From positions 124,001-188,000 of the forward strand of contig JADDOH010002135.1 of assembly GCA_016648135.1 (NCBI GenBank): a stretch of 64,000 nucleotides of DNA, given 5' to 3'. A model generated the notes under the pieces. That model ran no database searches, was not told the origin of the DNA, and saw only the letters and a list, made by a program, of their open reading frames with translations. Made by a program: the position numbers and the translations under genes. The DNA is from Agrypnia vestita. Its lineage: Eukaryota > Arthropoda > Insecta > Trichoptera > Phryganeidae. Positions within the stretch are counted from its first letter, which is position 1; each line of letters starts with the position of its first letter. This document shows positions 63,885 through 64,000 of the stretch, one piece after another.

Positions 63885-64000
63885 TAATAATAATAATAAT
63901 AATAATTGGATAATTTGTATAGCGCCGTTTTCGCGAAATACTCACCTCAAGGGCGCTTTACACAGAGAAATTATTATCTTACAAGACAACTTACTGCTAC
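63885..64000 (-). pseudogene. CR1/L2-like LINE 3' end (runs off window)
   Basis: (ATT)n tail, then TTTGTATAGCGCCGTTTTCG and CTCACCTCAAGGGCGC as in the other copies; it continues beyond the window end. Confidence 0.75.

Overview
This window looks like 64 kb of AT-rich non-genic DNA (intergenic or intronic) from an arthropod, most likely an insect. The evidence is the content: a mariner family with TA target duplications, hAT elements with 8-bp duplications, Helitrons ending in CTAG or CTGG after a hairpin, Penelope-like elements, several non-LTR (LINE) lineages, tRNA-derived SINEs and many palindromic MITEs. I cannot fix the order; a lepidopteran is possible but unproven. I found no host protein-coding gene I would defend. 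Every recognisable coding stretch belongs to a mobile element, and all but one short ORF are visibly broken.

Layout. 0-10 kb: MITE copies, a SINE, a Helitron 5' end, a CR1/L2-like LINE 3' end and a Jockey-like fragment. 10-16 kb: an RTE-like reverse transcriptase tail with (TGA)n end, an 889-bp hAT element with perfect 8-bp duplication, and a Helitron carrying a foldback element built from two head-to-head tRNA-like units. 16-27 kb: MITEs, three Helitrons (one with a tRNA-like unit), a Jockey-like LINE, a tRNA-like SINE, and a U6 snRNA retropseudogene. 27.07-27.82 kb: a Harbinger-like element with a small MADF-domain ORF inside arrays of GCATGC repeats. 28-36 kb: mostly unassigned DNA, a third well-bounded Helitron (also with a tRNA-like unit), and mariner copy 1. 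35-40 kb: Penelope-like remnants, one interrupted by a LINE with an 11-bp target duplication. 40-45 kb: large palindromic MITEs and a second tRNA foldback element that splits a LINE. 45.2-46.06 kb: an hAT element with an internal minisatellite. 46.4-48.1 kb: a Helitron split by mariner copy 2. 49-64 kb: more MITEs, a second copy of the first hAT family with two nested insertions, a Penelope-like GIY-YIG endonuclease remnant, a Helitron nested in a MITE, and a third hAT element.

Short GC-rich islands (about 10.7, 16.0, 20.6, 30.9, 45.1, 50.9, 54.2, 57.3 and 62.4 kb) stand out from the AT-rich background and do not match the repeats in the window; they are the best candidates for conserved regulatory DNA. 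The most interesting signals are the recurrent joining of tRNA-like units with Helitrons and foldback elements, the MADF/GCATGC element, the hAT-borne minisatellite, and two mariner copies of equal length with non-overlapping lesions. All reading was by eye; no alignment or database search was run.
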